Source: Acinetobacter brisouii
GTDB taxonomy: Bacteria; Pseudomonadota; Gammaproteobacteria; Pseudomonadales; Moraxellaceae
Length of the DNA stretch: 37,831 nt
NCBI RefSeq assembly: GCF_008993995.1
Contig: NZ_BKNN01000024.1
Span: forward strand, 1-37,831
Direction: 5' to 3'
Part shown: positions 1 to 8,100 of the stretch, piece after piece
How the letters are laid out: every line of letters begins with the position of its first letter
Numbering within the stretch: the first letter of the stretch is position 1
Translations under genes and position numbers: made by a program
Notes under the pieces: model-generated
What the model was told of the DNA's origin: nothing
Database searches by the model: none
Seen by the model: only the letters and a program-made list of their open reading frames with translations

Positions 1-79
1 TGGCAAAAAAGCGAATAATTTGCCTGAATTTTGCTTCTGTGATTCTTGAACGGGAATAATATCTATTTTTTGCTTTCAT
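1..79 (-). CDS. Transposase N-terminus (partial), IS1595-family-like
   Basis: A minus-strand frame opens with ATG at 77-79 and stays open for 26 codons to the window edge. The peptide contains RSRITEAKFRQIIRFFA. The pattern 'RS-ISEAKFR-(I/L)-R-FA' near the N-terminus is what I recall for IS1595-family (ISXO2-like) transposases, which start with a short helix before a zinc-finger/HTH region and a DDE-type catalytic domain. Only this leader is visible, so neither catalytic residues nor intactness can be judged. The adjacent terminal-repeat-like sequence supports the call. Too short for the family to be certain. Confidence 0.45.
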   Translation of the reverse strand, partial: MKAKNRYYSRSRITEAKFRQIIRFFA

Positions 80-126
80 ATAAGGAAGTTACCATACTTT
101 TTAATATGCTTAACTTCCTATGCCCC
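1..126 (-). mobile_element. Partial insertion sequence, IS1595-like, cut by window edge
   Basis: The left edge carries the 5' end of a transposase-like reading frame on the minus strand (start at 79), preceded by about 45 bases of non-coding terminal sequence. Read on the minus strand, this terminal sequence begins GGGGCATAGGAAGTTA at 126. It contains a 9-bp inverted repeat (83-91 against 110-118), possibly a transposase site. If 126 is the true end, the adjacent 8 bases TTAATAAA (127-134) would be one copy of an 8-bp target duplication, which suits IS1595 elements. The other end lies outside the window, so the boundary is inferred. Confidence 0.5.
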
Positions 127-134
127 TTAATAAA

Positions 135-857
135 TTAGTCTCGCTTATAAACGAGACATACTTCTTCACGATCTAATACTTCTAATTCAGTTTGCATATA
201 TATTTCATAGTTATATTTTTCATATACTGCATATAAATTCTCAAAATCAATCGCAATTTCAGCAAGCATAGTTTGTTGCGTATCATTAACATCTAAATCA
301 AGTTCATATAGATTTAATTTTACTTCCACAGTTTCTTTTTCAGCAATTTGATCTACATAAAATATGGCTTTTTTCATATTGTTTCGAATATAAAGCGCAT
401 TAGCTACTCCACCTAAATTTGTCAGATTAAACTTCACTTCAACTAGGAAATCACTGCCATCAGGATGAGAAAAATATGTGAATCCACTATCTCTAATCAC
501 AAATATTGGCTTAACCGCTTTGTTGAGGGCATCAAACTGCTGCTTTTGAATAGTAGCTAATTCTTTTTGCTGTTGAACACTCTCTTTCATCCCATGGATT
601 TGAAGTTGAAGTGCTCTTTCTTGTTGTTCTAATGCTGTTGTATTTTGATCTAACTGCTTACCTTGCTGTACATAGCCTAAAATCAGCCAAAGAAATGCAA
701 TAGGTGCAAAAACACCTGCAAGGAAATCACCTAATTCATTGAGTGATTCTGGTGATTTCAAACTTCCAAATATCCAAGTTAAGCCAATCCCACCCAACCA
801 AATAACTGTAATTGCTATAGCTCTATTCAAATTTTTCTTATTCATCTTTTTAGCCAT
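135..857 (-). CDS. Hypothetical membrane protein with two TM helices and a coiled coil
   Basis: I do not recognise a named family. The 240-residue product has two hydrophobic segments near the N-terminus (about residues 11-31 and 43-62). A Q/E/K-rich heptad stretch (about 65-112) looks like a coiled coil. The soluble C-terminal part (about 113-240) has beta-rich character and an acidic end. The likely topology is both helices in the inner membrane with the C-terminal domain in the cytoplasm, but this is inference. Codon usage is visibly more AT-rich than in neighbouring genes. The stop codon lies 8 bases from the presumed IS end, which suggests an accessory gene. A second in-frame ATG at 845 is possible; neither start has a clear ribosome binding site. 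Confidence 0.65.
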   Translation of the reverse strand: MAKKMNKKNLNRAIAITVIWLGGIGLTWIFGSLKSPESLNELGDFLAGVFAPIAFLWLILGYVQQGKQLDQNTTALEQQERALQLQIHGMKESVQQQKELATIQKQQFDALNKAVKPIFVIRDSGFTYFSHPDGSDFLVEVKFNLTNLGGVANALYIRNNMKKAIFYVDQIAEKETVEVKLNLYELDLDVNDTQQTMLAEIAIDFENLYAVYEKYNYEIYMQTELEVLDREEVCLVYKRD

Positions 858-876
858 TTGAAATATTTTTTAGTAT

Positions 877-908
877 AAAAAAGCCGACGCATTTGCATCG
901 GCTTTTTC
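877..908 (-). terminator. Intrinsic terminator after icd
   Basis: Hairpin with stem GCCGA/TCGGC plus GCA/TGC separated by one mismatch, flanked by A-rich sequence on the left, which reads as a T-run on the minus strand. It lies between the stop of icd (943) and the start of the upstream-coordinate gene (857), so it should end icd transcription and insulate the accessory gene. Confidence 0.8.
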
Positions 909-942
909 ACATTATCGACTGATCAGCCGATTTTGTTAAAAC

Positions 943-3174
943 TTAAACTGCTGCAAGTGCTGCATTTAAAGTTGCACTTGGGCGCATTACAGCATTTACT
1001 TTCGCAGGATCAATCGCATAGTAACCACCGATGTCTACAGCTTGACCTTGAACAGCAGCAAGCTCAGCAACGATCTTCTGTTCGTTTTCAGCTAATGCTT
1101 TTGCAAGTGGAGCAAATTTAGCTTTCAACTCAGCATCTTCATTTTGTGCAGCAAGTGCTTCTGCCCAGTATTTTGCTAAGTAGTAGTGGCTACCACGGTT
1201 GTCAATTTCACCAGTACGGCGTGATGGAGATTTGCCGTTGTCAAGCAATAAGCCTGTTGCTTGGTCTAGCGTTTTAGCAAGAAGTTTCGCCTTAGCATTG
1301 TCTTCTTTAATGCCTAGCTCTTCCAAAGAAACTGCAAGTGCCAAGAACTCACCTAGAGAATCCCAACGTAAGTGGTTTTCTTCCACAAGCTGTTGTACGT
1401 GTTTAGGTGCAGAACCACCAGCACCAGTTTCGTACATACCACCACCCGCCATTAACGGCACGATAGAAAGCATTTTTGCAGAAGTACCAAGTTCCATAAT
1501 TGGGAACAAGTCAGTTAAGTAGTCGCGTAAGATGTTACCGGTTACAGAAATTGTATCGAGGCCACGAACTACACGCTCAAGTGTGTAACGCATTGCACGT
1601 ACTTGAGACATGATCTGGATATCAAGACCAGTCGTATCGTGATCTTTTAAGTACTTCTGTACTTTCTTGATCAATTCATTTTCGTGTGGACGATATGGGT
1701 CAAGCCAGAAGATCGCAGGCATGCCTGAGTTACGTGCACGAGTTACTGCAAGTTTTACCCAGTCACGAATCGGAGCGTCTTTCACCTGACACATACGCCA
1801 GATATCGCCTTCTTCAACATTTTGAGTCAATAACACTTCACCAGTGTCAAGATCAGTAATGTTTGCAATACCTGCTTCAGGAATTTCAAAAGTCTTGTCG
1901 TGAGAACCGTATTCTTCAGCTTTTTGAGCCATCAAACCAACGTTTGGTACTGTACCCATGGTTTTTGGATCAAAGTTACCATGCCATTTACAGAAATTGA
2001 TCATTTCTTGGTAGATACGCGCAAATGTTGATTCTGGCATCACTGCTTTAGCATCGTATTGCTTACCATCAGCACCCCACATTTTACCACCAGCACGGAT
2101 CATTGCAGGCATAGAAGCATCTACGATGATGTCGTTAGGTGAATGGAAGTTAGTGATGCCTTTTGCTGAGTCAACCATCGCAAGTGCAGGACGGTGTTCT
2201 TGGCAAGCATGTAAATCTTCAATGATTTCTTCACGTAATGAGGTCGGAAGAGTTTCGATTTTCTCGTATAACCCAGCCATACCGTTATTTACGTTAATAC
2301 CTAATTCGTCAAACAACTTACCGTGTTTTTCGAAAGCTTCTTTATAGTAGATTTTCACACAGTGACCGAAAACGATCGGGTGTGAAACTTTCATCATTGT
2401 CGCTTTTACGTGTAATGAGAATAAAATTCCTGCTTCACGGCAGTCATCAAGTTGTTTCTCATAGAAGTCGCAAAGCGCTTTTTTACTCATAAACATTGAG
2501 TCAATGATTTCGCCTTCTTGAAGCGCAACTTTTGGCTTAAGAACAATGCTCTTACCACTGTTTGTGATAAGTTCCATTTTTACATTGCGTGGACGGTCAA
2601 GTGTCATTGACTTTTCACCGTGGTAGAAGTCACCTTCTTCCATGTGTGAAACGTGAGTTTGTGACCATTGTTTCCACTCGCTCATTGAGTGAGGGTGTTT
2701 CTTAGCGTAATTTTTAACGGCAGCAGGAGCACGACGGTCAGAGTTACCTTCACGTAAAACTGGGTTTACCGCAGAACCAAGGCACTTGCCATAACGTGCT
2801 TTAATGGCTTTTTCATCTTCAGTTGTTGGGTTTTCAGGATAGTTTGGGATTGGAAAACCCTTAGACTGAAGTTCCTTAATACACGCCATTAACTGTGCAA
2901 CTGAAGCACTGATATTTGGAAGTTTGATGATGTTTGTGTCTGGATCTTGTGTAAGACGACCTAACTCTGCAAGATTGTTCGGTACTTTTTGCTCATCACT
3001 AAGATAATCTGCGAATTCTGCGAGCACACGAGCTGCAACGGAGATGTCAGTTTTCGTGATTCCGATGCCAGCTGGCTGAGTAAAGGTTTCAATGATCGGC
3101 AGTAGCGAATAAGTCGCCAACAATGGCGCCTCGTCAGTCAGTGTATAAATGATGTTTGACTTTCCACCAGCCAT
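943..3174 (-). CDS. icd: NADP-dependent isocitrate dehydrogenase, monomeric type
   Basis: Converts isocitrate plus NADP+ to 2-oxoglutarate, CO2 and NADPH in the TCA cycle; cytoplasmic. The 743-residue length and the start [18 protein letters not shown] are characteristic of the monomeric IDH-II class, unrelated in length to the 415-residue dimeric enzyme. The substrate-loop region contains [19 protein letters not shown] (about residues 140-158). The C-terminal [17 protein letters not shown] stretch is also typical of this family. The start is well supported by an AAGGGG ribosome binding site 7 bases upstream of ATG 3174. A terminator follows at 877-908. The gene stands alone, with a long promoter region upstream. 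Confidence 0.96.
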   Translation of the reverse strand: MAGGKSNIIYTLTDEAPLLATYSLLPIIETFTQPAGIGITKTDISVAARVLAEFADYLSDEQKVPNNLAELGRLTQDPDTNIIKLPNISASVAQLMACIKELQSKGFPIPNYPENPTTEDEKAIKARYGKCLGSAVNPVLREGNSDRRAPAAVKNYAKKHPHSMSEWKQWSQTHVSHMEEGDFYHGEKSMTLDRPRNVKMELITNSGKSIVLKPKVALQEGEIIDSMFMSKKALCDFYEKQLDDCREAGILFSLHVKATMMKVSHPIVFGHCVKIYYKEAFEKHGKLFDELGINVNNGMAGLYEKIETLPTSLREEIIEDLHACQEHRPALAMVDSAKGITNFHSPNDIIVDASMPAMIRAGGKMWGADGKQYDAKAVMPESTFARIYQEMINFCKWHGNFDPKTMGTVPNVGLMAQKAEEYGSHDKTFEIPEAGIANITDLDTGEVLLTQNVEEGDIWRMCQVKDAPIRDWVKLAVTRARNSGMPAIFWLDPYRPHENELIKKVQKYLKDHDTTGLDIQIMSQVRAMRYTLERVVRGLDTISVTGNILRDYLTDLFPIMELGTSAKMLSIVPLMAGGGMYETGAGGSAPKHVQQLVEENHLRWDSLGEFLALAVSLEELGIKEDNAKAKLLAKTLDQATGLLLDNGKSPSRRTGEIDNRGSHYYLAKYWAEALAAQNEDAELKAKFAPLAKALAENEQKIVAELAAVQGQAVDIGGYYAIDPAKVNAVMRPSATLNAALAAV

Positions 3175-3740
3175 ATATAGCCCCTTGTGTTAAATTGATT
3201 TTTTCTAGAACCGAGCTTTTGACCCAGTTCTACTTACTGATTTGCTTAAATAAAAACCTTGAGAGTATCGACCCTCATCGCATTCCAGTCAACGATATAT
3301 CTCGTGATAACGACATTTCGCTGAAAAATACCCCATTTCTATACGACATTCCTGCATGTTTTTTTCCGCAAGATTGTTTAGAAATTCAGGCTGATAAGCG
3401 ATATAACTATCAGATTTTTCACATATCTATGCATATTATTACGCAATTTCTGATTTTATTCATGTATAAATTGATTCGCTGTAGTGCATTTGTTTGACTA
3501 TTTTGCAAACCTTTAACCCTGCAATATTTTTTAATTTAATATTACTTTGGTCTTTTATACACTCTAATTTTAGTCAACCAAAGCCTAAAACAGCGATGTT
3601 TCATGTCAGCCTAAGCCCTCAACATGACAGTGCTATGAATCTCCAATTTTCATATATCTGAAATGACAGTTACATTTTTATATCTAAACAACTCATATTC
3701 AAAGCTAAGATGTAAAAGTTTATCTGATATTAGGTTGTAT
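3175..3740. other. Long intergenic region between divergent icd and uraH
   Basis: A 566-bp AT-rich region that should hold the promoters of icd (minus) and uraH (plus). The plus-strand open frame through 3156-3497 has no ribosome binding site and no recognisable protein, so I do not call it a gene. The only structure I note is a 6-bp inverted repeat TAGAAC/GTTCTA (3206-3232) about 30-60 bases upstream of icd, possibly a regulator site or leader hairpin. I see no RNA gene. Confidence 0.5.
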
Positions 3741-4142
3741 ATGAAAAAATTAATTTTGAGTTGCTTGCTGTTTGGAGCAACGACAACTGTTTTTGCAGAA
3801 AACCCGATTCGAGTTCAGGTTCTCAATACCTATAATGGTCAACCTGCTGCACGTATGCATGTGACTTTAGAAGCACAACAAAATAATCAATGGGTTCAAA
3901 TCGGTGAAGGTGACACCAATGATCAAGGTCAACTTGACACGCTCTATCCAAAAGATAAAGCCAATCTAGACAAAGGTTATTATCGGGCCACGTTTAAAAC
4001 AGGTGACTGGTTTCGCAGTAAAAATCAACGTGCGTTTTATGCAGAAGTGCCTGTGGTTTTTGTGATTGATGGTTCAATGAATCATTACGATATTCCACTT
4101 CAAATCAGTCCGTATGGATATTCGACTTATCGTGGAAGTTAG
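3741..4142 (+). CDS. uraH: 5-hydroxyisourate hydrolase (transthyretin-like), with signal peptide
   Basis: Hydrolyses 5-hydroxyisourate to OHCU in urate breakdown. The C-terminus ends in SPYGYSTYRGS; the terminal YRGS is the signature of the HIUase branch of the transthyretin family. The N-terminal IRVQVLNTYNGQPAARM is the usual first strand. The product is 133 residues. It starts with a typical signal peptide (MKKLILSCLLFGATTTVFA, cleavage after VFA), so the enzyme should be periplasmic. I chose ATG 3741 rather than the upstream in-frame ATG 3663 because it gives a clean signal peptide and has AGG six bases upstream. No other purine-catabolism gene is in the window. Confidence 0.9.
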   Translation: MKKLILSCLLFGATTTVFAENPIRVQVLNTYNGQPAARMHVTLEAQQNNQWVQIGEGDTNDQGQLDTLYPKDKANLDKGYYRATFKTGDWFRSKNQRAFYAEVPVVFVIDGSMNHYDIPLQISPYGYSTYRGS

Positions 4143-4152
4143 ACTAATAAAT

Positions 4153-4185
4153 AAAAAAACCGATGTTTGAGCATCGGTTTTTTCT
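4153..4185. terminator. Bidirectional terminator between uraH and M61 peptidase gene
   Basis: Perfect stem AACCGATG/CATCGGTT with a 6-base loop, A-run on the left and T-run on the right. It lies between convergent genes and can serve both strands. Confidence 0.88.
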
Positions 4186-4203
4186 AAGAAAAGAAAAGCT
4201 AAA

Positions 4204-5907
4204 TTAAGCTTTTAACCAATTCTCAGCTTTGCTCTGATCTACCACTTTCAAATCCACAGTCGCCAAACCAATTTCAGCCGCCTTAACCGTAAACTGAAGC
4301 AGTTCATCACGGCGGAAAGCATGCACAACACATTCACCTTGTTGTTTTGCATATTGAGCTAACAACTTTTCAGAAGCCTTTAAGCCATCAATCGCCACGA
4401 TAACATCATTGGCAGACAGCCCTGCTTTTGCACCTGCTCCCTCACGGCGAGCTTGTTGAATCAGCACTCCTTCTGTTTTTTCAGCAAGTTTTAAACCAAA
4501 TGGCTGCGTTTTGTCATTTTTAAGCTGATATTCAATACCAAATTCAGGGAAAAGTTGATCAAGTGGCAATTCATCGGTGGTATAAATCAGATGGTTAATT
4601 TGCTCTAACCATGAGTGACCCGTTAGCTCTTCACACAACTCAAAAATGGTGCGCTCAGTCACCTGAATCCCTTTTTGTGCATTCTCATAAAGTTTACGTA
4701 CCAAAGCATCAAGGCTTGAACCACGTAAACGCAAACCTAAATCTAGACATAACGCCACTAAACAGCCTTTATTGTAGTAGCTTGTTCCTGCGTTATTGCT
4801 GTTTTCATCTGGACGGTAGAATTTAATCCATGTGTCAAAACTTGACTCGGCAACCGACTGAACCTCACGGCCTGGATTTTGCAAATAGCGGTCAATCTGT
4901 GCTTTGAGTAATTTCAAATACGATGCTTGTGAAATCACACCGCTACGCAGCAAAATCAGATCATCATAATACGAAGTGAAACCTTCAAAAATCCACAGCA
5001 AAGAGGTATAGCTTTCTTTGTGCAAATCATAATTCACAAAGTTTTCAGGGCGAATGTATTTCACCAACCATGAGTGGAAATATTCATGGCTGCAAAGCCC
5101 CAAGAAACGCTGATAATCTTCCGATGGTTCCTCTGGTTCATTGGCTTTTGGCAAGTCATCACGCGGGGTGATTAAACTGGTGCTGTTTGGATGCTCCAAA
5201 CCACCATAACTATTGCCTGTTGCCATAGTCATAAACACATAGTTTTTAAATGGCGCTGATCCAAAAATCTGAATTTCAGTTTGGCAAATTTTTTGAATAT
5301 CCGCTTGTAGGCGCTCAACATTGGTCGCATGTTTACCCGAAATCACAAACTCATGTTGAATACCTTCAGCCTCAAAGCTAAAACGAGTTTGATCTGCCAG
5401 TTCAAATGGACTGTCAATGAGCTGCATATAGTTGTCAGCTTTTAAGGTATAGCGCCCTTTCACCAAGCTTTTTGATGTCAAGCCTGTCGCCACAGTAAAA
5501 TGCTTAAACTCATCGGGCAAAAACACTTCCAATTCGCATTCAGCTTCTTCCTGATCTTTAAGAGCTAAGCACACACAGGCTGGGTTGACATAGAAACGCG
5601 TCTGATCGACATAACTGCCACGTACTGATAAATCGTAAGCATAGACATCATATTCAACCGTGATCAGCTCATGATCGGTGTTAAATAAACGCCATTTATT
5701 TTTCTCAAATTTACTGATTTTCAGTTGGCGTCCTGCCTCATCATAGGCTTTAACCGACTCAATGTGTTTTGCAAATTCACGAATCAGGTAACTGCCCGGA
5801 ATCCATGTCGGCAACCACAATTCTTGTGTTGGGTTGGCAACAAAACGCAAAGTCACATGAATGAGATGCTGTTGGTAATCGTCAAACTCTATTTGATAGT
5901 GCAACAT
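4204..5907 (-). CDS. M61 family metallopeptidase with C-terminal PDZ domain
   Basis: A glycyl-aminopeptidase-type zinc peptidase of 567 residues. The zinc motif HEYFH is at about residues 274-278, and the third ligand is probably the Glu in WIFEGF (about 308). The GGLEHPNST segment (about 235-243) precedes the active site, as is usual in M61. Residues about 1-165 form the N-terminal beta domain. A PDZ domain covers about 455-545 (GVLIQQARREGAGAKAGL, then DVIVAIDG). No signal peptide is evident, so it is probably cytoplasmic. The physiological substrate is unknown. It is divergent from dacC and convergent with uraH. Confidence 0.9.
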   Translation of the reverse strand: MLHYQIEFDDYQQHLIHVTLRFVANPTQELWLPTWIPGSYLIREFAKHIESVKAYDEAGRQLKISKFEKNKWRLFNTDHELITVEYDVYAYDLSVRGSYVDQTRFYVNPACVCLALKDQEEAECELEVFLPDEFKHFTVATGLTSKSLVKGRYTLKADNYMQLIDSPFELADQTRFSFEAEGIQHEFVISGKHATNVERLQADIQKICQTEIQIFGSAPFKNYVFMTMATGNSYGGLEHPNSTSLITPRDDLPKANEPEEPSEDYQRFLGLCSHEYFHSWLVKYIRPENFVNYDLHKESYTSLLWIFEGFTSYYDDLILLRSGVISQASYLKLLKAQIDRYLQNPGREVQSVAESSFDTWIKFYRPDENSNNAGTSYYNKGCLVALCLDLGLRLRGSSLDALVRKLYENAQKGIQVTERTIFELCEELTGHSWLEQINHLIYTTDELPLDQLFPEFGIEYQLKNDKTQPFGLKLAEKTEGVLIQQARREGAGAKAGLSANDVIVAIDGLKASEKLLAQYAKQQGECVVHAFRRDELLQFTVKAAEIGLATVDLKVVDQSKAENWLKA

Positions 5908-6082
5908 AAGTCGGAATTCTAATCTTAATCAGTTTATGCAGGGCTTTAGCTTAGCATTTTTTTACTCTAATATGCGCTACTGCTGTTATTCCGTACACAA
6001 GATGAAGTAAATCAAGTTAACTTTAATATTTGTCATGGAAGATACTTAACCCTGTTCTTTTGATCTCCTCAGGATTTGTCCT

Positions 6083-7372
6083 TTGAAACGTTTTATTTCT
6101 TGGTTTGCAGGGCTTGGCATGTTATGCACAAGTTTCACCCAAGCTGCCATTTTGAATATCGATCCCGAATCTGTACCTGCTGCGGCGTGGACAATTTACG
6201 ATCCACAATCTGGTCAAACATTGGCTGAATACAATAGCCATGCGCAACGTGCACCAGCTTCATTAACCAAAATGATGGTTGCCTATATTACACTCAAAGA
6301 AATAAAAGCGGGTAAGCTCAAAAAATCGGATGTGATTATTGCCAACAATGTCGTGCATGTGGTTCAGCCTGATGAATCGCAAATGTTCTTACGACCTGGG
6401 CAAAAAATTACCATTGATCAATTGCTCACTGGCTTGGTGGTCATGTCTGCCAATGACGCAGCAGTTACTCTCGCTCAGCGTATTGGTGGAGATTTGCCGC
6501 ACTTCGTTGCACGTATGAACCAAGAAGCCAAAGCGCTAGGCATGAAAGATACCCACTTTACCAATCCTGCTGGGATTACCATGGATGGGCATTACTCTTC
6601 TGCTGCGGATATGGCAAAACTCGGCGATGCCCTAATTCAGCAATTCCCTGATTATTTAGGTTATTCCAAGCAAACCAGTTATTCGTGGAATGGTCATGCA
6701 CACCACGCCACCAATATTTTGCTGAAACAAGATCCAACTGTGGATGGTTTAAAGACAGGTTTTACTCGTGCAGCGGGCTTTAACTTGGCTTTAACCGCAA
6801 AACGCCCAACCATGAATCCAAACTTGCCAGAGCGTCGTTTGATTGTGGTGGTTTTAGGAACAACAAGTCCTGTAATGCGTGCAGAAGTTGCGCATCGTTT
6901 AATGAATTTAGCCTATAACTACACCCGTGATGAAGTCGTTGTTAAAGCAAAACAGCCGATTGCACAATTGCCTGTGATCGATGGTAAAGAAACCCTATAT
7001 CAGGTTATTCCTCAAACCACTCAGTTTATGACCACCTCTTTATATAATCAGCCTGTCAATATTGATATGCGAAGCTTTAACAATGACAGTGGTCGTTTGG
7101 TCTATAACGGGACAACTATTGAACCAATTGATAAAACCCAAACACGAATTGAGGTCACCCTCAACCAAAAGCAGTTAACCGCACCCTTAAATCAGACACT
7201 ACAATTGGCAACCTTAAAGGTTTACCAAAACGGTCAATGGATTGAGGATGTTGCGGTGCATTCACAAGTACAACTTGAGCGCGCAAGTTTATGGCAACGC
7301 TTTTGGCATTGGTTAAGTGAGTTACTACCATTTCTGGCAGATCAACCTGCTCCTGCGAAAGTGCTTCTTTAA
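6083..7372 (+). CDS. dacC: D-alanyl-D-alanine carboxypeptidase (PBP5/6 type)
   Basis: Removes the terminal D-Ala from peptidoglycan pentapeptides in the periplasm. Penicillin-binding motifs are complete: SLTK at 60-63, SAN at 122-124 and KTG at 224-226. A signal peptide covers about residues 1-22. The end of the protein (WQRFWHWLSELLPFL, about 402-416) is an amphipathic, Trp-rich helix that would anchor it to the outer face of the inner membrane. The start codon is TTG, with AGGA about 9 bases upstream; no ATG fits the signal peptide. At 429 residues it is slightly longer than usual for the family. Divergent from the M61 gene. Confidence 0.94.
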   Translation: MKRFISWFAGLGMLCTSFTQAAILNIDPESVPAAAWTIYDPQSGQTLAEYNSHAQRAPASLTKMMVAYITLKEIKAGKLKKSDVIIANNVVHVVQPDESQMFLRPGQKITIDQLLTGLVVMSANDAAVTLAQRIGGDLPHFVARMNQEAKALGMKDTHFTNPAGITMDGHYSSAADMAKLGDALIQQFPDYLGYSKQTSYSWNGHAHHATNILLKQDPTVDGLKTGFTRAAGFNLALTAKRPTMNPNLPERRLIVVVLGTTSPVMRAEVAHRLMNLAYNYTRDEVVVKAKQPIAQLPVIDGKETLYQVIPQTTQFMTTSLYNQPVNIDMRSFNNDSGRLVYNGTTIEPIDKTQTRIEVTLNQKQLTAPLNQTLQLATLKVYQNGQWIEDVAVHSQVQLERASLWQRFWHWLSELLPFLADQPAPAKVLL

Positions 7373-7386
7373 GATCAAAAGAAAAA

Positions 7387-7414
7387 TGGGGTTGATTTTT
7401 TTGCATCAGCCCCA
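7387..7414 (+). terminator. Hairpin after dacC, terminator-like without T-tail
   Basis: Stem TGGGGTTGAT/ATCAGCCCCA (10 bp with one G-T wobble) around an 8-base loop, 15 bases after the dacC stop. No run of T follows, so it may be a weak or Rho-assisted end. Confidence 0.45.
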
Positions 7415-7522
7415 AACTCATTTACAATAATGTACTACATCGAAAATTTCGGAATTGGCATTCCCCAAATTCGTTTTTTCATTTTATGATGTGACTTTAA
7501 AACTCTGTATGGATTTACAAAC

Positions 7523-8005
7523 ATGACTGCTATTGCAAATAACCACGTGGTTTCATTCCACTACACACTAACAAATGCTGAGGGTGAAACACTTGACCAG
7601 TCTCAAGGCGAACCACTTGCATATTTGCACGGCGCAGGCAATATCATTCCTGGTTTAGAAAAAGCGCTTGAAGGCAAAACAGTTGGCGAAAAATTGACTG
7701 TTAACGTTCCTGCTGCTGAAGGTTATGGCGAATATAACCCTGACCTCGTTCAAGAAGTTCCTGCTCAAATGTTCCAAGGCGTTGAGAAAATCGAAGCGGG
7801 CATGCAGTTCCAAGCTCAAACTGATGACGGCGTGCAAATCGTAACGGTTAAGTCTGTTGAAGGCGACACAGTAATCGTTGATGCAAACTTCCCACTTGCT
7901 GGTCAAGATTTGACTTTCCAAGTTGAAATCGTTGAAGTTCGTGATGCGACCCAAGAAGAACTTGATCACGGTCACGTTCACGGTGTAGGTGGTCACAACC
8001 ACTAA
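7523..8005 (+). CDS. slyD: FKBP-type peptidyl-prolyl cis-trans isomerase, SlyD
   Basis: Cytoplasmic proline isomerase and chaperone that also binds nickel. The 160-residue protein has the FKBP core (about 1-70, with LDQSQGEPLAYLHGAGNIIPG). An insert-in-flap region (about 75-125) follows, then the rest of the FKBP fold. The tail is short and His-rich (DHGHVHGVGGHNH), which is the metal-binding end typical of SlyD but much shorter than in E. coli. A possible -10 TATGAT lies at 7485-7490. A strong terminator follows at 8028-8058, so the gene is probably monocistronic. Confidence 0.93.
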   Translation: MTAIANNHVVSFHYTLTNAEGETLDQSQGEPLAYLHGAGNIIPGLEKALEGKTVGEKLTVNVPAAEGYGEYNPDLVQEVPAQMFQGVEKIEAGMQFQAQTDDGVQIVTVKSVEGDTVIVDANFPLAGQDLTFQVEIVEVRDATQEELDHGHVHGVGGHNH

Positions 8006-8027
8006 GATTTTGCCTCTTGCAAATCTG

Positions 8028-8058
8028 AAAAAGCAAAGCCTCGTGCTTTGCTTTTTTT
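8028..8058 (+). terminator. Intrinsic terminator after slyD
   Basis: Perfect stem AAAGCAAAGC/GCTTTGCTTT with loop CTCGT followed by a T-run. It lies 25 bases after the slyD stop and before phrB on the same strand. Confidence 0.9.
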
Positions 8059-8100
8059 ATGCTATTTTTAGGCAATCGAGTTTTTAACTGATTTGATTTT

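Noticed and set aside
83-118. Inverted repeat AGGAAGTTA/TAACTTCCT considered as a terminator of the 135-857 gene
   Set aside because: No T-run on either strand, and it fits better as part of the IS terminal region.
3156-3497. Plus-strand open frame of 113 codons upstream of icd
   Set aside because: Overlaps the icd start, no ribosome binding site, no recognisable protein; treated as promoter-region noise.
7455-7490. Possible slyD promoter TTGGCA ... TATGAT
   Set aside because: The two boxes are 24 bases apart, too far for a standard sigma-70 promoter; only the -10 may be real.
7655-8002. Minus-strand open frame of 115 codons across slyD
   Set aside because: Entirely antisense to slyD, whose FKBP motifs are clear.
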